From contig NZ_QXED01000007.1 of NCBI RefSeq assembly GCF_003583365.1, forward strand, positions 248,001-312,000: DNA of 64,000 nt, in the 5' to 3' direction. Of the stretch, positions 32,998-40,836 are shown piece after piece. This stretch comes from Fibrisoma montanum. GTDB lineage: Bacteria > Bacteroidota > Bacteroidia > Cytophagales > Spirosomataceae. The translations under genes and the position numbers were made by a program. The notes beneath the pieces were generated by a model. That model ran no database searches, was not told where the DNA came from, and saw only the letters and a program-made list of their open reading frames with translations. Every line of letters starts with the position of its first letter. Position 1 is the first letter of the stretch.

Positions 32998-33201
32998 TTA
33001 CCTGGCTGCGGCTCCCAGGAGAAACAGCCCCCGGTACCTTATTTCTGCAATCAGTTTGCTTTTTACTGTAATCCAGCCCGTTTGCAGGCGGTTCGTCTGC
33101 CGGCTGGCTCCCCCCTGTTCATCCTGTACCTCCTGCCGGATCCGGTGGCGTATGCGTTGTAGCCGATCGTTGACGGCATCGTTACGTACTCTTTTCTTCA
33201 T
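32998..33201 (-). CDS. Possible short basic protein
   Basis: This 67-residue frame begins at an ATG preceded by AGGAGA at a suitable distance, a good ribosome-binding site for this window. The product is very basic (KKRVRNDAVNDRLQRIRHRI) with a mildly hydrophobic end (YRGLFLLGAAAR). It lies 18 bases upstream of the 32557 gene on the same strand. No family is recognised. It could be a real small gene in a two-gene operon, or a remnant. Confidence 0.35.
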   Translation of the reverse strand: MKKRVRNDAVNDRLQRIRHRIRQEVQDEQGGASRQTNRLQTGWITVKSKLIAEIRYRGLFLLGAAAR

Positions 33202-33333
33202 AAGTTCTCCTGGTCAACCTGATTATAGTTCACCTAGTAACCAATAAAACCGGACAATGGCTTTCGGGATCGGTAATAAATTGCCAATGGTATAAAAGCC
33301 GCAGTGGTTTGATACCAGGCTGCGCCTGCCAAC

Positions 33334-33367
33334 AAAAAAACCGGAGCCGCTACGTAGCGGACTCCGG
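33334..33367 (-). terminator. Rho-independent terminator of the DUF4136 gene
   Basis: On the minus strand a GC-rich stem (CCGGAG/CTCCGG plus CCGCTA/TAGCGG with one bulged base) is followed by seven T residues. It lies 32 bases past the DUF4136 stop codon. This is the clearest intrinsic terminator in the window. The rest of the gap 33202-33398 shows nothing else. Confidence 0.85.
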
Positions 33368-33398
33368 CTGCCTGTTTCACTCACTCGGTTTACGTTCG

Positions 33399-33962
33399 TT
33401 ACCGCTGGCTGAGTCCATCAGCGCGGGTGTTGTACTTGTCGAAAATCAGCGAAACTGCCTCCCGAATCTTATCGTCCTTGCGGTTGAACACATTCCCGTC
33501 CATCAGACCGGATGCAAAACCCTGCCAAACAACCTGACCGGTTTTCATATCCAGCAGGCTAACCAGCAGCGTACCCGCTTTTACGTCGAACGTAGTAGCA
33601 CTTTCCGGATCGCGGTATTCCTCGTTTGACCAGTACCGCTGTCCGTATCCCGTGAAACCTTTGATCGTTGCTGGTTTATCAAACACGCGGAAATTAACCA
33701 GCAGGTCAGGGTTGGTTCGGGTATATTTATAGCCCCGGCCGTCCAACGCGAACGTAACGGCGTCACGAACTTTTTTCTTCAGAACCAGGTCATTCAGAAA
33801 ATAAAAGCCTTCATCCAGTTTACTGTCTACCTGCGACGCATAGGCGTACGTTTTGTACTTAGTAAAGTCGGTGTTCAGCTTTTTATCTGCGTTGACAGTG
33901 ATGTTTTGTGCCTGCGCAAACTGCAACGGCAGCAAAGCCAGAATCCACATTAACTTTTTCAT
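33399..33962 (-). CDS. DUF4136 domain-containing secreted protein
   Basis: The ATG at 33962 gives 187 residues with a signal peptide (MKKLMWILALLPLQFAQAQ); a longer frame adds 13 unlikely residues. The mature part has the DUF4136 pattern: DFTKYKTYAYAS near the start, a Gly-Tyr segment, GTLLVSLLDMKTGQVVWQGF, and a C-terminal helix DKIREAVSLIFDKY. These are envelope proteins of unknown role, often lipoproteins; this one lacks a lipobox. It has its own terminator and is transcribed away from the AraC gene. Confidence 0.88.
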   Translation of the reverse strand: MKKLMWILALLPLQFAQAQNITVNADKKLNTDFTKYKTYAYASQVDSKLDEGFYFLNDLVLKKKVRDAVTFALDGRGYKYTRTNPDLLVNFRVFDKPATIKGFTGYGQRYWSNEEYRDPESATTFDVKAGTLLVSLLDMKTGQVVWQGFASGLMDGNVFNRKDDKIREAVSLIFDKYNTRADGLSQR

Positions 33963-34111
33963 AACGTTAGTTGGTTTTAATTTAAACTGGTTTGTTTTCA
34001 AAAAGCACCCGAACGGTCTGAGCAGTTACCCGCACCATCGGCTGCCTTTATTACCTTAAAACCAGTTGGTTGCTTAGAAAAACCTTAGAAACCGTTTAGA
34101 ATTCACTTAAA

Positions 34112-34984
34112 ATGACACCGCACCCCCAGGAGCCGGTCCAGACGGTGATTCGCCGACCGACGGGAGCGCTGTCCCTGTTTGTCGACACCCTCTGGTTTGT
34201 TCAGTCCGACCGGTTGTCGCTCCGGGGCACGAACCTGCCGATGCTGCACGGCGAGCTGATGTTTAATTTTTCCGAGTTTTTCTCAATTCAGCCCCTGGGT
34301 GCTCAACCGGCCAACACCGGTCACGGCAGTTGGTTCAGCGGACTACAAACGGCTCCGAGCCAGTCACAGACGGCGGGCCGTCACGAAACCCTGGGCGTTC
34401 TGCTCAAGCCCTGGGGCCTCTTTCCGCTGACCAACGTACCGGCTCACGCGTTCGGCCAGTTATTCGTTTCCGGAGAGGCTGTGCTTGGTCCCGTCATTGC
34501 CCCACTGACCGATGCCCTGCAGCAGGCCCGGTCTGCAACCGGGAAGCTGGATATCCTGGAACGGTTCCTGAGCGACCGCTACGTTGACTCCGACATTCCC
34601 GCGTATGTGCATTACGCCCACAGCTTCCTGCATCGGCACCCGTTCCGCAACGGTATCGTTACCGAGCTTTGCCGTCATCTGCGCATCAGCCGCAAATCGC
34701 TGACCGGGGCGTTCCGGAAATACCTTGGCCTGTCGCCGGGACAGTACGTACGGCTCCTGCGTTTTCGGGCCGCTACGGATGCCATGGCAGCCCGGCCCGA
34801 TCTGAGCCTCACCGACCTGACCTACCAGCAGGGGTTTTTCGATCAGGCGCATTTCATTCATCTGTTCAGAGCGTTTGCCGGCATGACGCCGGGTGCCTAC
34901 CGATCCTTCATCCGTGCGCACCAGCAGGCGTCGGTCGGCCTGCCGGAGACCAGCTCGCCCTCCTTCATTCACCACACCGGGTAA
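34112..34984 (+). CDS. AraC family transcriptional regulator (DUF6597 type)
   Basis: This 290-residue protein has an N-terminal DUF6597-like sensing domain (LSLFVDTLWFVQSDR, LPMLHGELMFNFSE, LGVLLKPWGLFPLTNVPAHA). The C-terminal AraC DNA-binding domain has helix-turn-helix segments ELCRHLRISRKSLTGAFRKY and LTDLTYQQGFFDQAHFIHLF, then AGMTPGAYRSF. It lies 44 bases upstream of a dihydrofolate-reductase-like gene on the same strand, a frequent neighbour for this class. It may regulate that gene and itself. Confidence 0.92.
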   Translation: MTPHPQEPVQTVIRRPTGALSLFVDTLWFVQSDRLSLRGTNLPMLHGELMFNFSEFFSIQPLGAQPANTGHGSWFSGLQTAPSQSQTAGRHETLGVLLKPWGLFPLTNVPAHAFGQLFVSGEAVLGPVIAPLTDALQQARSATGKLDILERFLSDRYVDSDIPAYVHYAHSFLHRHPFRNGIVTELCRHLRISRKSLTGAFRKYLGLSPGQYVRLLRFRAATDAMAARPDLSLTDLTYQQGFFDQAHFIHLFRAFAGMTPGAYRSFIRAHQQASVGLPETSSPSFIHHTG

Positions 34985-35028
34985 CATCCGTACAATTTTT
35001 CAGGACGGCTTTTCCTGATTATTGCGAC

Positions 35029-35547
35029 ATGAAAACCGTTAAACTGCTCATTGCCACCAGCCTCGACGGCTACATTGCCGGTCCCGACGGCGACCTTAGC
35101 TGGCTGACTCCGTTCGAAGGGGTTGATTACGGCTACGCTGATTTCATCGCTACCATCGACACCACCCTGATGGGGAATACGACGTACCAACACGTACTGA
35201 CGTTGGGCGATTTTCCGTACAAGGACAGAACCAACTACGTCTTCACCCGGCAGCTCAGCACCCCCGATGCGCCTTACGTCCAGTTCGTGTCGGACACCGC
35301 AGTGGAATTTGTCGGCCGCCTGAAACAGCAGGATGGCCTTGACATCTGGCTGGTTGGGGGTGGCCACCTCAACGCCACCTTGCTGGAAGCGGGCCTGATC
35401 GACGAAATCCTCCTCTTCCTGATTCCGGTAACCATCGGCCGGGGCATTTCCCTCTTCCAACCATCCAGCACCCGTCAGGATTGGCTCCTGACCGACTGCC
35501 GGGCGCTGGATAAAGGCATGGCTCAGCTCAACTACCGCCGAAAGTGA
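35029..35547 (+). CDS. Dihydrofolate reductase family protein (RibD C-terminal type)
   Basis: The ATG at 35029 gives 172 residues starting MKTVKLLIATSLDGYIAGPD, the family's usual first strand. An in-frame extension back to 34669 runs antisense-like through the AraC gene in another frame and is rejected. Other motifs are TTLMGNTTYQHVL, LDIWLVGGGHLNATLLEAGL and PVTIGRGISLFQ. The fold binds NADPH; in stand-alone proteins the substrate is unknown. It follows the AraC regulator and ends at a strong hairpin. Confidence 0.9.
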   Translation: MKTVKLLIATSLDGYIAGPDGDLSWLTPFEGVDYGYADFIATIDTTLMGNTTYQHVLTLGDFPYKDRTNYVFTRQLSTPDAPYVQFVSDTAVEFVGRLKQQDGLDIWLVGGGHLNATLLEAGLIDEILLFLIPVTIGRGISLFQPSSTRQDWLLTDCRALDKGMAQLNYRRK

Positions 35548-35558
35548 ACGGATTGTCA

Positions 35559-35596
35559 ACACGCATACCCGGCCAAGTTGGCCGGGTATGCGCGTG
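35559..35596. terminator. Strong hairpin after the DHFR-like gene
   Basis: CGCATACCCGGCCAA (35562-35576) and its complement (35578-35592) pair perfectly around a single base, effectively a tetraloop stem, with extra CACG/CGTG pairing outside. It lies 12 bases past the stop codon and could terminate from both directions. The gap 35597-35790 beyond it is AT-rich and shows no gene. Confidence 0.8.
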
Positions 35597-35790
35597 AATT
35601 GATAAAGAGAACCTGAGACTTAGGTGAAGCAAAAACGACTGAAAAGGAAGCCTTCTTCATCGTATTACTTTACATGGTAAGCCATTCAAAATGATAGACA
35701 AGAAAAAAGGAAGTTAACCTAGTTAGCTATGATGATCGGAACCATTATTCGAACGGATTGGTCAGCATAACCCGCTCGAATTGCTTGTTC

Positions 35791-37479
35791 TCACTGCTTT
35801 TTCAAATCAGAGAATTTGCCATAAACTGACAAGGTATATTTACCGATGCCACTGTCAAAGGGAGTTACTACAATTTTATACTGCCCTTTAGTAGTAGGCC
35901 TGATCCGGGACACATAGTTTCCAGTGCCAGAGTAAGCGATCTCTTCTCCGTTGGGATCATACAGGTGGAAATAACCTCTGCCGTCCGGCGATCGAAGTGA
36001 AACGTCAATAAGTGTATTGTTTTCCGTCACATTTAGTGTGTACGTTGTGGTAGCGTTTTTGCCTCTATATTCATCATTCAAGATAGATGACTCGAATGCA
36101 TATTGTTTTAGGTTCTTTACCTGGCCGAATATGTCGAGGGTGTACTTGCTGATAGCATCCCGTCTGCCAGATCCAAGCCATAAACCATACGTACCTTTAT
36201 TGAGCTTCTCGTTCAAATGATTAGGTGTCCCCACACCTGAGTACCGTATTTCAGTTCCTGAAGGCCCAAACAAAGTCATCCAGAGAGTTGTTTCAGCTGA
36301 CTGTATATCCAAATCTGTATAAGAGTTATCCGACACAACCTCGAACGTATAATAATGATTACGTGGAGTATAATCGATTCCACCCCCACCTTCTGGTCCA
36401 AACGTTACATCTGCCGATTTTGTACGCAAGGCTCCTGTACGCACAAAATCGACACTAAACCCACGTCCTTTTAAGCTATATGCGCCGATATCGTAACGCC
36501 TGCCAGAACAAACCATTACACTATATTTCCCGGCATTTACAATCACATCATCTGTCTGATTACGCCCGAAGCCTGACCGCCCAATCTCCTCACCGTTTGG
36601 ATTGTAGACGTAGAATCCAACATTAATATCAGGCGAAGTCAGGGTCAATGAAACTGGCTGATTATTGGCAGCCACTTCGAACGTGTAAAAGTGATTACGG
36701 GGTGTGTAGTCGTTACCTCCACCCGTTCCATCAGTAGCTGTCCAACTTCCAGCTATTTCGCGAATTACTGGTACAGTGACTGTTACGGTAACATCGGCTG
36801 TCACATCTTGCCAGACGCCATCCGACACCGTTAAGGACATCACGTAGGTACCGACACCATCAGGCGTTAGCTCAGCTATAGCTTTGTCGGCATTGGCTAA
36901 GGCTGGATTACTGCCAGTAGGCTTAGTCTTGATACCCCAACGGTAAGTGAGTCGGTCGCCATCAGGATCACTTGATTTCGACCCGTCAAGTGTCACCTTA
37001 CGGCCGGTTGACACAGTGGTTGACACGCCTGCGTTGGCAATTGGCGGACTTCCAGGAAGTGCTACCGCAATAGTCACTTCCGTAGTTGCGCTAAGTCCAT
37101 CGCTGTTGGTTACTGTTAACACAAGCACATAGGTCCCGGGTTTATCAGGTGTAAACTCCGCTACCATGTTATCAGAATTTTTAATTTCTGCTTTGCTTTC
37201 GGCAGGTTTGGTTTTGATTGTCCATTTGTACTTCAAACTCTGTTGTTGCGGATCGCTGGTGCCGGTTGCATCGAGGACAATAATTTTACCAGCGCTGCTG
37301 TTTGGACTAATATTGACCACTTTGATAACCGGTGGCTGCTTAGGCTCAGTTTTATCTGGTTGACAACTGATAGCTAAGCTCCCCAATGCAATCATCCATA
37401 ATAACAGATTGCCATGGCTATGGATAATGGTCCCTGTCAATTGATTAAATCTTCTGATGTAGATAGAAATGTATTTCAT
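35791..37479 (-). CDS. Lipoprotein with two PKD domains and three pre-peptidase-like repeats
   Basis: With the ATG at 37479 the product has 562 residues and a lipoprotein signal (MIALGSLAISC). Two PKD/Ig-like domains follow (LDATGTSDPQQQSLKYKWTI; LDGSKSSDPDGDRLTYRWGI). Then come three repeats of about 105 residues: DYTPRNHFYTFEVAAN with VYNPNGEEIGRSG; DYTPRNHYYTFEVVSD with LFGPSGTEIRYSG; and a diverged third with LYDPNGEEIAYSG. Each ends in a pattern like GAYSLKG or KYTLSVYG. It is probably a surface-displayed binding protein. The gene is AT-rich and stands alone. Confidence 0.85.
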   Translation of the reverse strand: MKYISIYIRRFNQLTGTIIHSHGNLLLWMIALGSLAISCQPDKTEPKQPPVIKVVNISPNSSAGKIIVLDATGTSDPQQQSLKYKWTIKTKPAESKAEIKNSDNMVAEFTPDKPGTYVLVLTVTNSDGLSATTEVTIAVALPGSPPIANAGVSTTVSTGRKVTLDGSKSSDPDGDRLTYRWGIKTKPTGSNPALANADKAIAELTPDGVGTYVMSLTVSDGVWQDVTADVTVTVTVPVIREIAGSWTATDGTGGGNDYTPRNHFYTFEVAANNQPVSLTLTSPDINVGFYVYNPNGEEIGRSGFGRNQTDDVIVNAGKYSVMVCSGRRYDIGAYSLKGRGFSVDFVRTGALRTKSADVTFGPEGGGGIDYTPRNHYYTFEVVSDNSYTDLDIQSAETTLWMTLFGPSGTEIRYSGVGTPNHLNEKLNKGTYGLWLGSGRRDAISKYTLDIFGQVKNLKQYAFESSILNDEYRGKNATTTYTLNVTENNTLIDVSLRSPDGRGYFHLYDPNGEEIAYSGTGNYVSRIRPTTKGQYKIVVTPFDSGIGKYTLSVYGKFSDLKKQ

Positions 37480-38061
37480 ACGGATAGTAATAAAGTTTGC
37501 GGAGTTATAAATCAAGCATCATTAAAAGACTACTTGTAAAATGAAGAAGCAGATAACTCTTATTCTTCATAGCGATATTGCACAAGGAATATAGGTAAGC
37601 TTTAAAAATCAGATCAATGCGTATAAATGTATTTACCCGAATAGAATCGTTTATAAACATAAAGACTGTCTTTTCGGAAATTCGGATTGGTAATCTCAAT
37701 CAATTAATGCCGCATAGAGCAATAAGGTAACAATTTACCTACGATTTTTAACAAGCTGATTAATTTGATCGGGATATTGGGATACGCGCGATAAGGGACG
37801 TACATATAGGCAGGATTAAACGTTAAAATGATGTGGATAGAAGCGGAAACGCCTGAGCTGAACAATAACTTACATTAACATAAGTCGCTTTTGTTCAAAC
37901 CTTCCTCAAACCTGCTTATTTCTATTGTATCTACAAACAATAGCTTTACCAATCGGCTGGTTTTTCTTCCGGAACCTTATTTTTTACTTGCGAAATATGA
38001 ACAATTCAGGTAAACATGCGTTGCTTTCCTTACATTTGATCAGGACCTTCTTTCCTGCGCG
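37480..38061. other. AT-rich divergent promoter region
   Basis: This 582-base gap separates the PKD lipoprotein and the TPR histidine kinase genes, which are divergent. A 64-codon minus frame near 37505-37699 has no recognisable protein features. A dyad CTATTGT-N8-ACAATAG lies at 37922-37943, about 120 bases before the kinase start, and could be a regulatory site. Otherwise I see only AT-rich sequence. Confidence 0.5.
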
Positions 38062-39828
38062 TTGAGAACACCGCTTAGCTTTTGTTTCAAGCTGATTATT
38101 AGCACGTTACTAACCTTTTGGTTAGGCCCGATACCCCTGGGTCTGGCTCAGGGCCGTACCCCGCTGAACGTGCAGCCCGAACGCCTGCAGAAAGCCCGGG
38201 AGCTGGAGCAGCAGGCCCTGGCCAGGAAAGATACCAACCAACTGGCTGAAGCGTATTACCAATACGGCCGCACATACGTATTTGTGGGGGACTACCTGGC
38301 CTCGCAGGGCTACTTCCTGAAATCGCTGCGGTTGCTCGATCCCCGGGGCGACACCTTTGAACTCAGCCGCATCTACGTTCGGCTTGGCGAAAACGAAAGC
38401 CGGTCGGGTCGACCGGCTGATGCCTTTCGGTATGCCAACCTGGCCGTTTCTGTAGCGCACCGGGCCCGTTCGCTGCGTGGATTGGGCCTTGGCTACGGGT
38501 TACTGGCCATCCTCCATCAACATAAGTCGGATAGCTGGATGCACGGTAACCGCGCTGCGTACGACAGCATTATGTACTATCAACAAAAAAAAGGGGCCAT
38601 TTACCGGTCGCTCAACGACACCCTGGGCATTGCCGAATGCAGTCTCGAACTCGGCACCCTCTATACGAAGGTCAAAGACGATCGCGCCATTCCACGCATC
38701 CGCGAAGCCTATGACCTGATGCTCCTCATACACCGGGATCGGTTGCTGGCCAATGTGATGCTGCGCCTGGCGGAGGCCTACCTGGTGTTCGGCCGACTCC
38801 AGCTCGCCCATCAGGCCTTACTCGAAGCCGAGCGACGCTACGTAGCCAATAAAATGGACGACTACGACATTTTAATGGGGCTGGAGCAGACCTTCGTTCG
38901 ATATTATCAGGCGACCGGCCAGTGGAAAGAAGCCTTTGCACACCAGCAAAAAGCCAATGCCCTGGCGGTGAATCAACTCCTCTCGGACCGCAACGGCACC
39001 ATCGCTCAGCTCAACGTACAGTACGAAACGCAGAAGAAAGAAACCCTGCTCGAAGCGCAGAAACGGGAATTGGCGCTGCGTACCAAAACCCTCGAAACCC
39101 AGCGCTGGCTGACCATCGTCATCGCGGTCCTGCTCGTGCTGGCGGCCGGGGCCAGTGTCACATTTTTTCGGCTGTACCGCCGGAACCAGCGCATCAGCCG
39201 GCGCAATGAGCAGCTGGTGCGAGAACAGAACCACCGCGTTAAAAACAATCTGCAGGTTATTTCCAGCCTGCTCAACCTGCAGGCCAAGCGGTTGTCTGAC
39301 GAGGCCGCCCGGACAGCGGTGGGTGAAAGCCAGCTGCGAGTACAGTCGATGGCGATTCTGCACCAAAGGCTCTATGATGGTGAACGGCTGGCCGAAGCGA
39401 ATCTGGACGAGTTCATCCGCGAACTGGTCGAGGGAGTGCTGCGGACCTACGGCAATCCGCCCGTGCAGCTCAGCTACAACATCGACCCGGTCTATTTGTC
39501 GGCCGATCAGGCCGTTCCGGTTGGACTGATTCTGAACGAGCTGACAACCAATGCCTGCAAATACGCATTTCCCGGAAACGAACACCCCCTTTTTCAGATC
39601 GACTGTTACCTCCGCGCCAATAGACTACATATACGGGTGACCGACAACGGTCCGGGCCTGGACCAGTCCTCTGTACCGGTCGCCCGAACCAGCGAACCGA
39701 CGGTGCTGAAAAGAGAATCGTTCGGAATGACGCTGATCAAAGCCCAGGTTAATCAACTGCGTGGTACGTACCGATTCGACACGAATCAGCCAACGGGTAC
39801 GGTATTTACGATGGAGTTCAAAAGTTAA
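38062..39828 (+). CDS. TPR-containing sensor histidine kinase (HisKA_2 type)
   Basis: The start is a TTG at 38062; no ATG occurs in frame until far inside, and a stop codon lies 17 codons upstream. The 588-residue protein has a signal peptide, TPR-like repeats (about 40-300; AEAYYQYGRTYVFVGDYLAS), a coiled coil, and one membrane helix (about 349-369). The HisKA_2 kinase domain has His391 in NHRVKNNLQVISSLLNLQ, and the ATPase domain has PVGLILNELTTNACKYAFP and VTDNGPGL. TPR kinases of this type sense periplasmic or envelope states. The LytTR regulator gene follows nine bases later as its partner. Confidence 0.93.
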   Translation: MRTPLSFCFKLIISTLLTFWLGPIPLGLAQGRTPLNVQPERLQKARELEQQALARKDTNQLAEAYYQYGRTYVFVGDYLASQGYFLKSLRLLDPRGDTFELSRIYVRLGENESRSGRPADAFRYANLAVSVAHRARSLRGLGLGYGLLAILHQHKSDSWMHGNRAAYDSIMYYQQKKGAIYRSLNDTLGIAECSLELGTLYTKVKDDRAIPRIREAYDLMLLIHRDRLLANVMLRLAEAYLVFGRLQLAHQALLEAERRYVANKMDDYDILMGLEQTFVRYYQATGQWKEAFAHQQKANALAVNQLLSDRNGTIAQLNVQYETQKKETLLEAQKRELALRTKTLETQRWLTIVIAVLLVLAAGASVTFFRLYRRNQRISRRNEQLVREQNHRVKNNLQVISSLLNLQAKRLSDEAARTAVGESQLRVQSMAILHQRLYDGERLAEANLDEFIRELVEGVLRTYGNPPVQLSYNIDPVYLSADQAVPVGLILNELTTNACKYAFPGNEHPLFQIDCYLRANRLHIRVTDNGPGLDQSSVPVARTSEPTVLKRESFGMTLIKAQVNQLRGTYRFDTNQPTGTVFTMEFKS

Positions 39829-39837
39829 AAAGGCCTT

Positions 39838-40572
39838 ATGGACCGGTTGAAAATTTTAGTCGTTGAGGATAACACGATCACGGCCCTCGATCTGCAGGAA
39901 ATGCTCGAAGAAGCCGGTCATACGGTAACGGCCGTGGCCCGGACGTTCAACGAAGCCCTGAAAGCCGTTAAGACGCAGCCCCCGGACCTGGCACTGGTCG
40001 ACATAACGCTGGAAGACTCAGCGGAGAACGGCATCGAAACAGCGCGCGAAATGCTGCTGATGCACCGAATGCCGATCATTTACCTGACTGCCGATTCAGA
40101 CCACGATACGTTTCAGGCCGCCAAGGAAACCATGCCGGCTGCGTACCTGCTGAAACCGTTCCGGGCCGACGAACTGAAGCTCCAGATCGAACTTGCGTAC
40201 CATTTTTTTCAAGTGAACCAGTCGGCCGATAATCCCTCGGCCGATCATCTGTTTTTGCCGATTGATAAAGGTTACGAGAAGATTGCACTGAAAGACGTAC
40301 TATACCTCAAAGCCGACGGCGCCTACGTCAAGATTTTCCTGGTCAGCCGTGAACAGCCGTATCACATCAGCATGAACCTGCGTCATCTGGCGCAGTATTT
40401 CCCGCCCGCCAATTTCTTTCGGTTGTCCCGGTCGTTGCTCATTAACCTCAACTACCTGGAGCGGCTGGAACGCAACTACCTGTACATCATCGGCCACAAG
40501 ACCCCCATCCCGATTCCGGCCACGAGCCGCAAAGAGTTGATGAAACGGCTGACGGTCGTCCGGACGAAGTAG
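39838..40572 (+). CDS. LytTR-family response regulator
   Basis: The protein has 244 residues. The receiver domain has E10-D11 in LVVEDNTITALDL, phospho-acceptor Asp55 in LALVDITLEDSAENG and KPF near 107. A LytTR domain follows (about 140-240; YEKIALKDVLYLKADGAYVK, FFRLSRSLLINLNYLERLER). An AAAAAGG sequence lies just before the ATG, a plausible ribosome site. It is the output of the TPR kinase directly upstream, in one transcript. Targets are unknown. Confidence 0.95.
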   Translation: MDRLKILVVEDNTITALDLQEMLEEAGHTVTAVARTFNEALKAVKTQPPDLALVDITLEDSAENGIETAREMLLMHRMPIIYLTADSDHDTFQAAKETMPAAYLLKPFRADELKLQIELAYHFFQVNQSADNPSADHLFLPIDKGYEKIALKDVLYLKADGAYVKIFLVSREQPYHISMNLRHLAQYFPPANFFRLSRSLLINLNYLERLERNYLYIIGHKTPIPIPATSRKELMKRLTVVRTK

Positions 40573-40575
40573 CAG

Positions 40576-40806
40576 TCAGTCCTCCGACCCCTCGAAAACG
40601 AATTCGGCCCGGTACCCCGCCCGCGCTACGGCCTGACTGACCTGATCGGCGATCCGGTTGTCGATGGTCTGCACCGACAGCAGGTTATCGGGGCTTTCGG
40701 TATCAATAACCCAGCCGTCGATGGGCTCGATGGCGTTCAGGTTTTCCGTTACGGCCGCAATGGCCTCGCTGTCGGTCAGGTTGGTTTTAAAATGCAGTGT
40801 TTTCAT
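40576..40806 (-). CDS. HMA-fold-like small protein lacking the metal-binding cysteines
   Basis: This 76-residue protein reads like a heavy-metal-associated domain: MKTLHFKTNL, AAVTENLNAI, DGWVIDTESPDNLLSVQTID and a final AVARAGYRAEF. In metal-binding relatives the first loop holds CxxC; here the corresponding stretch is TDSEA with no cysteine in the protein. It may keep the ferredoxin-like fold for protein binding rather than metal transfer. It ends four bases from the response regulator stop, convergent with it. Confidence 0.65.
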   Translation of the reverse strand: MKTLHFKTNLTDSEAIAAVTENLNAIEPIDGWVIDTESPDNLLSVQTIDNRIADQVSQAVARAGYRAEFVFEGSED

Positions 40807-40836
40807 AGCGGTTGAGGTTTACTTGTGATACTGGGT

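Noticed and set aside
34669-35547. Start at 34669 for the DHFR-like protein
   Set aside because: The extension overlaps the AraC gene in another frame and looks non-coding; the ATG at 35029 gives the normal family N-terminus.
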